This document shows positions 9,632 through 17,990 of a DNA stretch of 64,000 nucleotides, one piece after another. The stretch is from Serratia entomophila. GTDB taxonomy: Bacteria > Pseudomonadota > Gammaproteobacteria > Enterobacterales > Enterobacteriaceae. The number at the start of each line of letters is the position of its first letter. Position 1 is the stretch's first letter. The stretch covers positions 868,001 through 932,000 of the forward strand of contig NZ_CP082787.1 of NCBI RefSeq assembly GCF_021462285.1, read 5' to 3'. The translations under genes were made by a program, and so were the position numbers. Below the pieces are notes generated by a model, which was not told where the DNA came from, made no database searches, and saw only the letters and a program-made list of their open reading frames with translations.

Positions 9632-10141
9632 ATGTCCATGAATGAACATGAAGCCATTGAAACCGTTAATCCAAGGCTATTAACGGAAGTGTTGCAGTCC
9701 GCAGGGTATCGAACCAACCAGGTCGAACAGAACGGGGCTGTACAATTGCTCAGCGCCAGCCAGGGGATCGGTTTTGCGCTGCGTTTCGGCAACGCCGGCA
9801 AGGCGCCCGGCGAGTACCTGGATTTTACCCTCAGCACCACCCTGCGCATCGAAGGCGTGCTGCCTGGCGGGCTGGTGGCCCAATGGAATCAGTCCAGACG
9901 CTTCTCGCGCCTGACGGAGCAAAGCGGTTTTCTGGTGCTGGATATGGACGTGCCGGTCGCCGGCGGGGTGATGCGCAATTACCTGCAGGCGAACCTGGAG
10001 CTATGGGACCGGCTGTTGCAGGAGTTTCTGCTGTATTTGCGCCATGTTATTCAGACAGAAAATGAGAAAGCGCCGGCCAATGGCGAAGAGGGCCCGGCGG
10101 CTGCCGAGCGGCAGGAAGCGAATGACGCATTGGCCTCCTGA
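9632..10141 (+). CDS. YbjN-domain protein of the TPS locus
   Basis: The 169-residue protein has no signal peptide. The core (about 14-135) has the YbjN-like pattern: an N-terminal LLTEVLQSAGY helix, then LLSASQGIGFALRFGN, a LSTTLRIEG strand, WNQSRRFSRL and a QANLELWDRLLQEFLLYLR helix. This fold resembles type III chaperones and is known in the E. coli regulator YbjN. A cytosolic chaperone or assembly factor for the exoprotein or motor is possible. A second ATG at 9638 is an alternative start. The Ala/Glu-rich tail (from about 143) looks disordered. Confidence 0.65.
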   Translation: MSMNEHEAIETVNPRLLTEVLQSAGYRTNQVEQNGAVQLLSASQGIGFALRFGNAGKAPGEYLDFTLSTTLRIEGVLPGGLVAQWNQSRRFSRLTEQSGFLVLDMDVPVAGGVMRNYLQANLELWDRLLQEFLLYLRHVIQTENEKAPANGEEGPAAAERQEANDALAS

Positions 10142-10181
10142 AAACCGCGGGTAGAGCGCGCTGAGTATTGACGGGGGCACC

Positions 10182-10631
10182 ATGTGGTTTGCAAACAAAG
10201 CATTTTTTATATCCTGGCGTCGGCGCGCTCTGGGCGCGATAGCCATGCTGCGCGGCAAGACCGCCGCAGCGCCCGTCGTCGACAGACGGAACGAATGGCG
10301 TGACTATGCGTTGGCGGTGGGCGCCTCATATCAGCGATTTTTGGCCGGGGACGCCGCCGCCGTCCAGCGGCTGCGCGCCTTTCTCGGCGCACAGCCCGAT
10401 CGTAAACAGCGGGGGCTGCCCCCTTCCATCACGCTGCGTATTTGGCTGGACGCGGAAGGTCGGGTCGAACGCCTGGTGATCGTCTCGGCGTTGGACCAGG
10501 GGCCGACAGAGGCCGATTTGCGGCAGGTGTTAACCGCTCAGCCGCTGGAGAAGCGCCCACCGCCAGGGATGCCGATGCCTTTATTGCTGCGATTATGGTT
10601 ACGGCATGAGGGGAAGTATGGCGTTGACTGA
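10182..10631 (+). CDS. Small protein with an orphan TonB-like C-terminal domain
   Basis: The 149-residue protein has a basic N-terminus and no clear membrane anchor or proline spacer. Residues about 75-145 (PPSITLRIWLDAEGRVERLVIVSA, DLRQVLTAQPLEKRPPPGMPMPLLLRLWL) closely echo the C-terminal domain of the tonB gene 3 kb upstream (LQLNLWLNEAGQVTRVDIVKSS, PKSLSLPVRILL). It therefore looks like a TonB C-terminal domain without the energy-transducing parts. It might compete with or cap the full TonB, or be a decayed paralogue. It overlaps the LysR gene by 14 bases. Confidence 0.6.
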   Translation: MWFANKAFFISWRRRALGAIAMLRGKTAAAPVVDRRNEWRDYALAVGASYQRFLAGDAAAVQRLRAFLGAQPDRKQRGLPPSITLRIWLDAEGRVERLVIVSALDQGPTEADLRQVLTAQPLEKRPPPGMPMPLLLRLWLRHEGKYGVD

Positions 10632-11586
10632 AGAGGAGTGCGCAACAAGCCGCAATACGACGCCGCTGGATCTGGAGACGCTGCGGGCGAACGGCGCGTG
10701 GCTGAGCCTTTTTGGCGGCGATGAGGTTATCGCGCGGCAATTTATAACCATTGCGCGCAGCGGGAGTTTAAAGCAGGCGTCCCGGCAGTTTGGCGTGCGC
10801 GTCGACAAACTGCGCGCGGAGCTGAATAAAATTGAGACGGCATTGGGAGGGAAATTATTGATAAGAAATAAACGCGTGTTTGAGCTGACTCCAATAGGCC
10901 ACCAGATTTATACCCTGGTTTACGACGCGTTATTTTCTGGCCCGGTTCTGGCGCCCGCCACGGCGGTTGAGCAAATAAAACTGTCGATGCCGCCGCTATT
11001 GCTCGAGGGGTTTCTTTTACGCCCGCTGATAGCGTGGCTGCATAAAGGGGCCGGCAAGAACGTGGTGGCGATCGATTCCAGGCGGCAGGATGAAGGCGAA
11101 GCGGACATTCGCATTTGGCTTGCTCAGCCGGGCAGGCGGCAGTGTGAACCCTGGGCCGTGTCAAAAAGGCGCCTGATTTCACTTTCCTTCATGCCGTTTA
11201 TTGCCAGCAGTTACGCCAGCAAGCTGATTACGCCTTACTGCCTGGAAGATCTCGACGACTATATGCTGATCCAATTTAGCGGGTATCAAGATTATCCGAC
11301 GCTCGACCCCTGGAATCGCTTTATTTCCCGGCGAGCCCGTTCGGTGATGCATGTCTCCTCTTATGAACTGGCGGCGGAGCTGGTCAGATGGTCCGGCGTT
11401 ATTGGTTTGCTGCCGACGGGGCTGCCGCGGTTCAACAGCAACCTGCTGCCTTTGCCGACGCTGTTTGACGGGGCGATGATGTTGGACGTTTGGATAGGTT
11501 TAACCGCCGAGGGCGAGCGCAATCCCGAAGTCCGGCGTATCTTTGACCTGTTCGAACGTAATATCATCAGCGCCGTCAGGGAATAA
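10618..11586 (+). CDS. LysR-type transcriptional regulator of the TPS locus
   Basis: The 322-residue protein has an N-terminal winged helix (about residues 30-95; FITIARSGSLKQASRQFGVRVDKLRAELNKIETALGGKLLIRNKRVFELTPIG) typical of LysR family DNA-binding domains. A periplasmic-binding-like effector domain follows. The ATG at 10618 is preferred, because GAGGGGAAG sits directly upstream and because it overlaps the previous gene in the manner of coupled genes. Being last in the locus, it probably controls the operon. No binding site was identified, since the upstream end of the locus is outside the window. Confidence 0.8.
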   Translation: MALTEEECATSRNTTPLDLETLRANGAWLSLFGGDEVIARQFITIARSGSLKQASRQFGVRVDKLRAELNKIETALGGKLLIRNKRVFELTPIGHQIYTLVYDALFSGPVLAPATAVEQIKLSMPPLLLEGFLLRPLIAWLHKGAGKNVVAIDSRRQDEGEADIRIWLAQPGRRQCEPWAVSKRRLISLSFMPFIASSYASKLITPYCLEDLDDYMLIQFSGYQDYPTLDPWNRFISRRARSVMHVSSYELAAELVRWSGVIGLLPTGLPRFNSNLLPLPTLFDGAMMLDVWIGLTAEGERNPEVRRIFDLFERNIISAVRE

Positions 11587-11615
11587 AGGCGGCGCTGACG
11601 TTTACCAGGGAATAT

Positions 11616-11631
11616 CCGGCCTGACGGCCGG
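11616..11631. terminator. Hairpin between the convergent LysR and hpxC genes
   Basis: CCGGCC and GGCCGG flank a TGAC loop in the 46-base gap between two convergent genes. There is no T-run on either side, so this is at best a weak bidirectional terminator. Confidence 0.35.
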
Positions 11632-11632
11632 G

Positions 11633-13093
11633 CTAATCCTTGCTCAATTCGGTTTTGGCAAAGGTCACCGCCTGATTGGCCGCCCATTCGCGGCGGGCGA
11701 TAATGCGGTAACAGCCGCCGCCCAGCGCCGCGCCGATAAACCAGCTGAAGTTGGCCACCTCATGCAGGCTGGGCGTGAAGCTGATGGCCAATCCAATGGC
11801 AACCGACGGCACCAGCGCCCAGATGGCGTTCGGGTTGAAGCCGTTCTTGTACCAGTAGCGTCCGCCCGGCGTGGCGTTGTACAGATCGTCCACGTGCAGC
11901 TCGCCGCGTTTGATAATGTAGAAGTCCACCAGCAGGATGCCGAACAGCGGTCCGATAAACGCGGCCAGCACGTCCAGCGTGTAGTGGATCAGCTCCGGCG
12001 ACTGAAACAGGTTCCACGGTGTCAGCAGGAAGGAGCCGACCGCGGCGATCATGCCGCCGGTGCGGAAGCTGATTTTCTGCGGCGAACAGTTGGAGAAATC
12101 GAACGCCGGCGACACGAAGTTGGCCACGATGTTGATGCCGATGGTGGCGACGATCATGGTCAGCAGGCCGAGCGCTACGGCGATGTCGCTGTCGATGCGG
12201 GTAACGGTTTCTATCGGATCGGTAATCAACTGGCCGAACAGCGGCAGGGTGCCGGAGACGATCACCACGGTCACCAGCGAAAACAGCAGATAGTTGAACG
12301 GCAGCCCCCAGCGATTGCCGCGTTGCACCTCGGCAAAGCTTTTGCCGTAGCGCGTGAAATCGCCGAAGTTCAGCAGCGGCCCGGAGAAGTAAGAAACCAC
12401 CAGTGCGGTAGCGGTCAGCATCAGCCAGCCCTGTTCACCGGCGCTCAGGCTTTTGCTGGCCAGCGTAAGGGACAGGTTAGAGAACCCCACCCGATAAATA
12501 ATCCAGCCGGCCAGCGCGAACATCACTACGTAAACCGCCGGGCCGGCGATATCGATAAAGCGTTTGATCGCCGCCATGCCGCGCCAAAACACCATCGCCT
12601 GCAGCAGCCACATGATGATGTAACATCCCCAGCCGAGCTGCGACAGGCCAAGAAAATGCGGTATGGTCATCGGCTCCAGCGAGGGAAAGAACTTCAATAG
12701 CGTCAGCATCAGGGCGTTGGAAGCCAGGTAAGTTTGTATGCCATACCAGGCAAAGGCGATCATGCCGCGGATCACCGCCGGAATATTGGCGCCGAACACC
12801 CCGAATGCCTGGCGGCTCAGCACCGCATAAGGCACGCCGCCCATCTGGCTGGGTTTAGCCACCAGATTGGCGCAGAACTGCACGATGCAAATCCCCACCA
12901 GCAGGCAGATCAGCACCTGCCAGCTCGACAGCCCAAGGGCGAAGAAGCTGGCGGCCACCACATAGCCGCCCATGCTGTGCACGTCCGACATCCAAAAAGA
13001 AAAAATGTTGTACCAGCTCCAGTTCTGGTCGCGCGTCGGCGCCAGATCGTCGTTGCACAGTTTGGGGCTGTAGTTTTCATTAGGGTTTGGCAT
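11633..13093 (-). CDS. hpxC: Allantoin permease of the NCS1 family
   Basis: The 486-residue protein has about twelve membrane segments and the NCS1 features NWSWYNIFSFWMSDVHSMGGYV near the N-terminus and YFSGPLLNFGDFTRYGKSFAEV in the middle. This family imports nucleobases, hydantoins and allantoin (PucI, HpxC). It is divergent from hpxS-hpxA-hpxB, matching the role of the Klebsiella hpxC. The ATG at 13093 has AGAGGAG upstream; the reading from 13135 adds 14 unlikely residues. A GG-N10-GC element about 60 bases upstream may be a sigma-54 promoter. Confidence 0.88.
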   Translation of the reverse strand: MPNPNENYSPKLCNDDLAPTRDQNWSWYNIFSFWMSDVHSMGGYVVAASFFALGLSSWQVLICLLVGICIVQFCANLVAKPSQMGGVPYAVLSRQAFGVFGANIPAVIRGMIAFAWYGIQTYLASNALMLTLLKFFPSLEPMTIPHFLGLSQLGWGCYIIMWLLQAMVFWRGMAAIKRFIDIAGPAVYVVMFALAGWIIYRVGFSNLSLTLASKSLSAGEQGWLMLTATALVVSYFSGPLLNFGDFTRYGKSFAEVQRGNRWGLPFNYLLFSLVTVVIVSGTLPLFGQLITDPIETVTRIDSDIAVALGLLTMIVATIGINIVANFVSPAFDFSNCSPQKISFRTGGMIAAVGSFLLTPWNLFQSPELIHYTLDVLAAFIGPLFGILLVDFYIIKRGELHVDDLYNATPGGRYWYKNGFNPNAIWALVPSVAIGLAISFTPSLHEVANFSWFIGAALGGGCYRIIARREWAANQAVTFAKTELSKD

Positions 13094-13154
13094 AAATCGT
13101 GCTCCTCTCAAGAACGGGCGCCAGGGCGGTGGCAAAGGTCGTTGACAGGGCTTT

Positions 13155-13170
13155 TGCAGGATTCAGGCCA
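13155..13170 (-). promoter_or_regulatory. Candidate sigma-54 promoter of hpxC
   Basis: On the minus strand the sequence TGGCCTGAATCCTGCA keeps the invariant GG and GC separated by ten bases, as in the -24/-12 consensus. The surrounding bases match only partly. The predicted start would give a leader of about 50 bases. No NtrC site is evident nearby, so this is a candidate only. Confidence 0.4.
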
Positions 13171-13180
13171 AATTTATCTT

Positions 13181-13194
13181 TTTTGTATACAAAA
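13181..13194. promoter_or_regulatory. HpxS operator 1, palindrome around GTATAC
   Basis: TTTTGTATACAAAA is a perfect 14-base palindrome. Its centre is 22 bases (two helical turns) from a second GTATAC site. FadR-type GntR regulators bind sites of the form TNGTATACNA, and Klebsiella HpxS is known to bind two tandem sites overlapping -35 and -10 of hpxSAB. Confidence 0.65.
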
Positions 13195-13203
13195 TATCTT
13201 GTT

Positions 13204-13215
13204 CTTGTATACGAT
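13204..13215. promoter_or_regulatory. HpxS operator 2, near-palindrome around GTATAC
   Basis: CTTGTATACGAT repeats the core of operator 1. It ends 31 bases before the hpxS start, so it overlaps the probable -10 region. A NAC-like ATA-N9-TAT element (13209-13223) overlaps its right half; that match could be chance. Confidence 0.6.
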
Positions 13216-13246
13216 TTGATTATCTAAGGGTATAGGGAGCAGCAAG

Positions 13247-13993
13247 ATGATCGGCACGACGATCGGCGCCAACGCCGCGCAGCATGGGCAATCCGCCGCC
13301 TATTTCACTGAGGATCGGGACGATCATATTTACAACTCGCTGGTAAAGGCGATCGTTGAGCATCGGCTGTTGCCCGGCGGCAAACTGCCGGAAGAAGCGC
13401 TGGCGGCGGCCTTTGGCGTTAGCCGCACCGGCATCCGCCGGGTGCTGCAGCGCCTTGCCGCAGTGCAGCTTGTGACTCAGTTGCCCAAACGCGGTGCACT
13501 GGTTGCCAAGCCGGGGGAAGAAGAAGCGATCAATGTGTTCCAGACGCGCAAAATGTTGGAGTGCGCCAATGTGCCGCAGGTGATCGCCCACTGCGGCCCG
13601 GAACATCTGCGGGCGATGGCGGCCATTGTCGAACAGGAACAGCAGGCGCACCTGGAGCGGGACGGCGCGGCGGCGATCCGGCTGTCCGCCGCGTTTCACG
13701 TTCAGCTGCAGGCCATTGCCGGCAATGCGGTGCTGACCGAGCTGGTGTCGCAGCTGACGCTGCGTTCGTCGCTGGTGATTGCGCTGTATGGCGCCCCCTG
13801 GCAGCAGGGCTGCCGCTGCCACGATCACCGCGATCTGCTGGCGCTGTTGCAGCAGCGGAAGGGCGCGGCGCTGGCGCAGCAGATGGCCCACCATTTTGAC
13901 GATATCCTGGCCAATTTGCGTTTTACCCAGAGCGACGATGACTCCCCTGATTTTACACGCCTCTTTGCGGCGCAAGAAAAGGGGGCGTTATGA
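13247..13993 (+). CDS. hpxS: GntR/FadR-type regulator of allantoin use
   Basis: The 248-residue protein has a winged helix at about residues 25-92 (IYNSLVKAIVEHRLLPGGKLPEEALAAAFGVSRTGIRRVLQRLAAVQLVTQLPKRGALVA). An all-helical FCD ligand domain (about 100-235) contains His residues typical of the metal site. It starts the hpxS-hpxA-hpxB operon and overlaps hpxA by four bases (ATGA). Two GTATAC operators upstream suggest autoregulation. In Klebsiella, HpxS represses without allantoin and activates with it; the same is inferred here. AGGGAG lies at the proper distance before the ATG. Confidence 0.87.
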   Translation: MIGTTIGANAAQHGQSAAYFTEDRDDHIYNSLVKAIVEHRLLPGGKLPEEALAAAFGVSRTGIRRVLQRLAAVQLVTQLPKRGALVAKPGEEEAINVFQTRKMLECANVPQVIAHCGPEHLRAMAAIVEQEQQAHLERDGAAAIRLSAAFHVQLQAIAGNAVLTELVSQLTLRSSLVIALYGAPWQQGCRCHDHRDLLALLQQRKGAALAQQMAHHFDDILANLRFTQSDDDSPDFTRLFAAQEKGAL

Positions 13994-14733
13994 GCGGCCG
14001 CTGCCTGATCCAGGTGATCAACCCGAACACCAGCCCGGCGATGACGGCCACCATCGGCGCCGCCGCGCGCGCCGTGGCCGCGCCGGGCACCGAGATCCTG
14101 GCGGTGTCTCCGCAGGCGGGCGCGCCGTCCATCGAAGGGCATTTTGATGAGGCGATCGCCGCCGTGGGCGTGCTGCAGCAGGTGAAGCTTGGCCGCGAGG
14201 CCGGCGTGAGCGGGCACGTCATCGCGTGCTTTGGCGATCCGGGGCTGTTGGCGGCGCGTGAGCTGGCCTGCGCGCCGGTGATTGGCATTGCCGAAGCCGC
14301 GATGCACACCGCCACCCTGCTGGCGACGCGCTTTTCCATCGTCACCACGCTGCCGCGCACGCTGACCATCGCCCGCCATTTATTGCATCAATACGGTTTT
14401 GAACGCCACTGCGCGGCGCTGCACGCCATCGATCTGCCGGTGTTGGCGCTGGAAGACGGCAGCGGGCTGGCGCAGCAGAAGGTGCGTGAGCAGTGCCTGC
14501 AATCCCTGAAGCAAGACGGCTGCGGCGCCATCGTGCTCGGCTGCGGCGGCATGGCCGATCTGGCGCGTCAGCTAACGCAGGAGCTGGCGATCCCGGTGAT
14601 CGACGGCGTCAGCGCGGCGGTCAAAATGATCGAGTCGCTGCACGCGCTGGGGTTGAGCACCAGCAAGCACGGCGATCTGGATTTTCCGTTGGCCAAGCCG
14701 CTGTCCGGCATGTTTGACGGTTTTAATTCGTAA
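13990..14733 (+). CDS. hpxA: Allantoin (hydantoin) racemase
   Basis: The 247-residue protein belongs to the Asp/Glu/hydantoin racemase family. Its N-terminus IQVINPNTSPAMT is typical. The two catalytic cysteines sit in ACFGDPG (Cys80) and VLGCGGM (Cys185). The enzyme interconverts allantoin enantiomers so that the stereospecific allantoinase encoded next can use both. It is translationally coupled to hpxS, and hpxB follows after 18 bases. Confidence 0.9.
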   Translation: MSGRCLIQVINPNTSPAMTATIGAAARAVAAPGTEILAVSPQAGAPSIEGHFDEAIAAVGVLQQVKLGREAGVSGHVIACFGDPGLLAARELACAPVIGIAEAAMHTATLLATRFSIVTTLPRTLTIARHLLHQYGFERHCAALHAIDLPVLALEDGSGLAQQKVREQCLQSLKQDGCGAIVLGCGGMADLARQLTQELAIPVIDGVSAAVKMIESLHALGLSTSKHGDLDFPLAKPLSGMFDGFNS

Positions 14734-14751
14734 TCTGAATGGGAAGCGGCG

Positions 14752-15690
14752 ATGAATCAGCCCCAATTTGATAAAGACTACCCGCGCGATCTGATCGGCT
14801 ACGGCGGCCGCCCGCCGCACGCTCGCTGGCCGGGAGACGCCCGCATCGCGGTGCAGTTCGTTCTCAACTATGAAGAAGGTGCGGAAAATAACGTGCTGCA
14901 CGGCGACGCCGGCTCTGAGCAGTTCCTTTCCGACATCATCGGCGCGGCCAGCTACCCGGATCGGCATATGTCGATGGATTCACTGTACGAATACGGTTCG
15001 CGCGCCGGTTTCTGGCGGATCCATCAGGAGTTTCAACGCCGCGGTTTGCCGCTGACGGTGTTTGGCGTCGCCATGGCGCTGGCGCGCAATCCGCAGGTGG
15101 TGCAGGCGATTAAAGAGGCCGATTATGACGTGGTGAGCCACGGCTGGCGCTGGATCCACTACCAGCAGATGGACGAGGCCACCGAACGCCGGCATATGCA
15201 GCAGGCGATCGCGACGCTGCGCGAACTGTTCGGCCAGGCGCCGACGGGCTGGTATACCGGCCGCGACAGCCCGAATACCCGCCGGCTGCTGGTGGAGCAA
15301 GGCGGCTTTTTATATGACAGCGACTATTACGGCGACGATCTGCCGTTCTGGACCGAGGTGCAGTGCGCCAACGGCGAGAACAAGCCGCATTTGATTGTGC
15401 CTTATACGCTGGAAGCCAACGATATGCGCTTCGCTTCGCCGCAGGGCTTCAACACCGGCGAGCAGTTCTTCACCTATCTGCAGGACAGCTTCGACGTCCT
15501 GTACGAAGAGGGCGAAACCTCGCCGAAGATGCTGTCGATCGGCATGCACTGCCGCCTGCTGGGGCGCCCCGGCAAGTTTCGCGCGCTGCAGCGCTTTCTG
15601 GATTATATCCAGCGGCACGATCGGGTATGGGTCTGCCGACGGCAGGAAATCGCCGAGCATTGGGCGGAGCATCATCCGTTCTGCAAATGA
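14752..15690 (+). CDS. hpxB: Allantoinase, PuuE type (polysaccharide-deacetylase fold)
   Basis: The 312-residue protein has the PuuE features YPRDLIGYGGRPPHARWPGDARIAVQFVLNYEEG at the start and ASYPDRHMSMDSLYEYGSRAGFWR. DVVSHGWRWIHYQ, GWYTGRDSPNTRRLL and DSDYYGDDLPFW follow, and the length fits the family. It opens allantoin to allantoate and is unrelated to the amidohydrolase-type AllB. It is the last gene of hpxSAB and is followed by a strong terminator shared with iutA. Confidence 0.92.
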   Translation: MNQPQFDKDYPRDLIGYGGRPPHARWPGDARIAVQFVLNYEEGAENNVLHGDAGSEQFLSDIIGAASYPDRHMSMDSLYEYGSRAGFWRIHQEFQRRGLPLTVFGVAMALARNPQVVQAIKEADYDVVSHGWRWIHYQQMDEATERRHMQQAIATLRELFGQAPTGWYTGRDSPNTRRLLVEQGGFLYDSDYYGDDLPFWTEVQCANGENKPHLIVPYTLEANDMRFASPQGFNTGEQFFTYLQDSFDVLYEEGETSPKMLSIGMHCRLLGRPGKFRALQRFLDYIQRHDRVWVCRRQEIAEHWAEHHPFCK

Positions 15691-15716
15691 AAAGGGCCGG
15701 CATTGCCGGCCCTTTT
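15690..15716. terminator. Bidirectional terminator between hpxB and iutA
   Basis: A 12-base perfect stem, AAAAGGGCCGGC and GCCGGCCCTTTT, encloses the loop ATT. The A-run and T-run allow termination in both directions. It marks the left edge of the aerobactin block. Confidence 0.9.
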
Positions 15717-15724
15717 GCATAGGA

Positions 15725-17956
15725 TCAGAACAAGACCGAATAGTTCAGGCCGAAGGTGCGGCCGCGGCCTTTATAGCTGTACAGCTCAGGCGAGCCGTAG
15801 GTTGGGCTGTACAGGATCGGCGCGCGCTGGCCCCAAACGGTGGTGTATTGCTTGTCCAGCAGGTTTTCCACGCTGAAGCTGAGTTTGCCCACCGGCAGGG
15901 CGTAGCTGCCGAGGAAGTCGATGGTGTTGTAACCGTCGATCTTGCGGCCTTGGGTGGAGTTGGCCTTGGTGTAATCGCCGTCGTCCGACACGTCGAAGGT
16001 CTGCTGCGACTGCAGGCGCAGGTTCCAGTCGCCCGGCGCCCAACCGACGTAAGCGGTGACTTTGGATGGGCTGGCGGTGTCGACCACCAACTTTTTCCAC
16101 TCGCCGTTGACCTTGGTCTCGGAGCGGATGAGGTTGAAGTTGCTGCCGGCGCTCCAGTCGCTGTCTGCGAAGAAGTAGTCCACCGCGCCTTCCAGCCCGT
16201 AGATGCGGCGCTTGTCCGAGTTGACGTTAATGGTCATGTCGGTTTTGTTGATGGAGATGCTCTTGTCGGACAGTGAATAGTAGGCGGCGATCTGGGTGCG
16301 CAGGTTGTCGCCGGTGTAGCGCCAGCCGAGCTCGTAGGCGTTGACCTTGATGCCTTCCAGCTTGGAGTCGCCGACGTTGATGCTCTTGTTAAGCTGATAG
16401 TGGCCGTTGTTCAGCGCATAGGTGCCGTTGCCGTAATACTTGCCCGGATCCGGGATCTCGAAGCCCTGCGAGAAGTTGAACCAGGTTTGCTGGCGCTCGG
16501 TCAGGTGCGCCAGCAGGCCGGCGTTGAACAGGGCGTTATTGTAGTCGGTCTTGCCGCCCGGGATGGCGTCGGCGGAGGTTGCCGCGCCGGTGGCGATGGC
16601 TTGCTGTTGGTTGTAGCCGACGAAGTCATCGATCTTGTTTTCGGTGTACTGATAACGCACGCCGCCGCTCAGGGTAAAGATCGGGTTGATGTCGTAGCTG
16701 GCCTGCAGGAACGACGCCAGGTTAGTGGTGGTGTAGCCCGGATAACGCCCGGTGTTGTAGGCGTTTTCCAAATCCATGCCGCCGGATTGCTTGGCCTTCG
16801 CCAGGTCGAAGAACTGCTGATTGGCGTTGAAGCTTTCATGTTCGGCGTCAATGCCATAGGTCAGCGTCAGGGCGTCGACAGGCTTGCTGTTCAGCGTCAG
16901 CTTGCCGCCGTAAAAGTCGGTTTTCTGCTGGGAGGCGCCGATGCTGGTGACGGCTTTGCCCGTCGAATTCAGCGTTGGGAACGGGTAGAAGGTCAGCGAC
17001 TCGTCACGATAATAAACCTGCGCCACCAGATCCTGGCCGAGGAAGTCGGTGTTGGAATACTGCAGGTTGATCAGGTGGCGCTCGGTGCCCGGGATACGGT
17101 CGGCGTTCAGGTTGCCGCCGTTGTACGCCTTGGCGTCGCCGGTGACCGCCGAGAAGTCTTTGCCCAGATACAGGCCGTGATCGCCGTCGGACTGGCTTTT
17201 GTAATACTGGGTGGTCAGCTGCAGCTGCTGGTGATCGTCGATATTGATGGTGCCGGTGCCCATCACGTCGAGGCGATCGGAATACTGCAGGCCGGTTTGG
17301 GTATTGTCGATCAGCACCTCGTTGCCTTTGCCGTCGTACCAGCCGCCGTAGCGCTGATAGGAGACCGACAGGCGGCCCGAGGCATTGTCGTTGCCGCCGC
17401 TGACCGCCGCCGCGACGTTTTCGTCGTGGTCGTTGTGGCCGCCGAAGCCGGTTTTGCCGCCGACCTGCAGCTCAACCTGCTGCTCTTTCTGGCCTTTCTT
17501 GGTGACGATATTGATCAGGCCGCCGGTGCTGCCGCCGCCGTACAGCGCGGTGGCGCCGGAGATCACCTCAATGTGAGCGATATTGAACGGGTCGATCGAA
17601 TCCAGCTGGCGGCTGTCGCTGCGCGATGAATTCAGGCGCACGCCGTCGATCATCACCATCATCGAACGGCCGCGCAGGTTCATGCCGTAGTTGGTGCGGC
17701 CCTGGCCGCTGACGTCCATGCCCGGGATCAGCTGCGCCAGCACGTCCTTGATTTCCTTGCCGCCCTGCACCTGTTGCTCAATCTCCTGGCTCTCGATAAC
17801 CCAGGTGGTCTGCGCCATTTCAGCGACGGTGCGGTGTGAGCGACTGGCGGAAACTACCACCTGCTCATCGTTATTTTTTTGCTCTTCCGCCCAGGCCGCC
17901 GGCGCAAGCATCGCCAGCAGACACGGATTCAATACCCAAAGGTGTTTGCGCTTCAT
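15725..17956 (-). CDS. iutA: Ferric aerobactin TonB-dependent receptor
   Basis: The 743-residue protein has a signal peptide (about 1-23, ending AWA). A TonB-box-like EQVVVSASR follows, then a plug domain with AEMAQTTWVIESQEIEQQ, DVSGQGRTNYGMNLRGR and DGVRLNSSRSDSRQLDSIDPFNI. The barrel ends RGRTFGLNYSVLF. Identity in remembered segments to E. coli IutA is high throughout. It is the last gene of iucABCD-iutA, 34 bases after iucD, and should be expressed from the Fur-controlled promoter before iucA. It needs a TonB-ExbB-ExbD system, perhaps the chromosomal one outside this window. Confidence 0.95.
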   Translation of the reverse strand: MKRKHLWVLNPCLLAMLAPAAWAEEQKNNDEQVVVSASRSHRTVAEMAQTTWVIESQEIEQQVQGGKEIKDVLAQLIPGMDVSGQGRTNYGMNLRGRSMMVMIDGVRLNSSRSDSRQLDSIDPFNIAHIEVISGATALYGGGSTGGLINIVTKKGQKEQQVELQVGGKTGFGGHNDHDENVAAAVSGGNDNASGRLSVSYQRYGGWYDGKGNEVLIDNTQTGLQYSDRLDVMGTGTINIDDHQQLQLTTQYYKSQSDGDHGLYLGKDFSAVTGDAKAYNGGNLNADRIPGTERHLINLQYSNTDFLGQDLVAQVYYRDESLTFYPFPTLNSTGKAVTSIGASQQKTDFYGGKLTLNSKPVDALTLTYGIDAEHESFNANQQFFDLAKAKQSGGMDLENAYNTGRYPGYTTTNLASFLQASYDINPIFTLSGGVRYQYTENKIDDFVGYNQQQAIATGAATSADAIPGGKTDYNNALFNAGLLAHLTERQQTWFNFSQGFEIPDPGKYYGNGTYALNNGHYQLNKSINVGDSKLEGIKVNAYELGWRYTGDNLRTQIAAYYSLSDKSISINKTDMTINVNSDKRRIYGLEGAVDYFFADSDWSAGSNFNLIRSETKVNGEWKKLVVDTASPSKVTAYVGWAPGDWNLRLQSQQTFDVSDDGDYTKANSTQGRKIDGYNTIDFLGSYALPVGKLSFSVENLLDKQYTTVWGQRAPILYSPTYGSPELYSYKGRGRTFGLNYSVLF

Positions 17957-17990
17957 CGTTATTTTTCCAGTGTTCCCATGTGGTGTGTGG

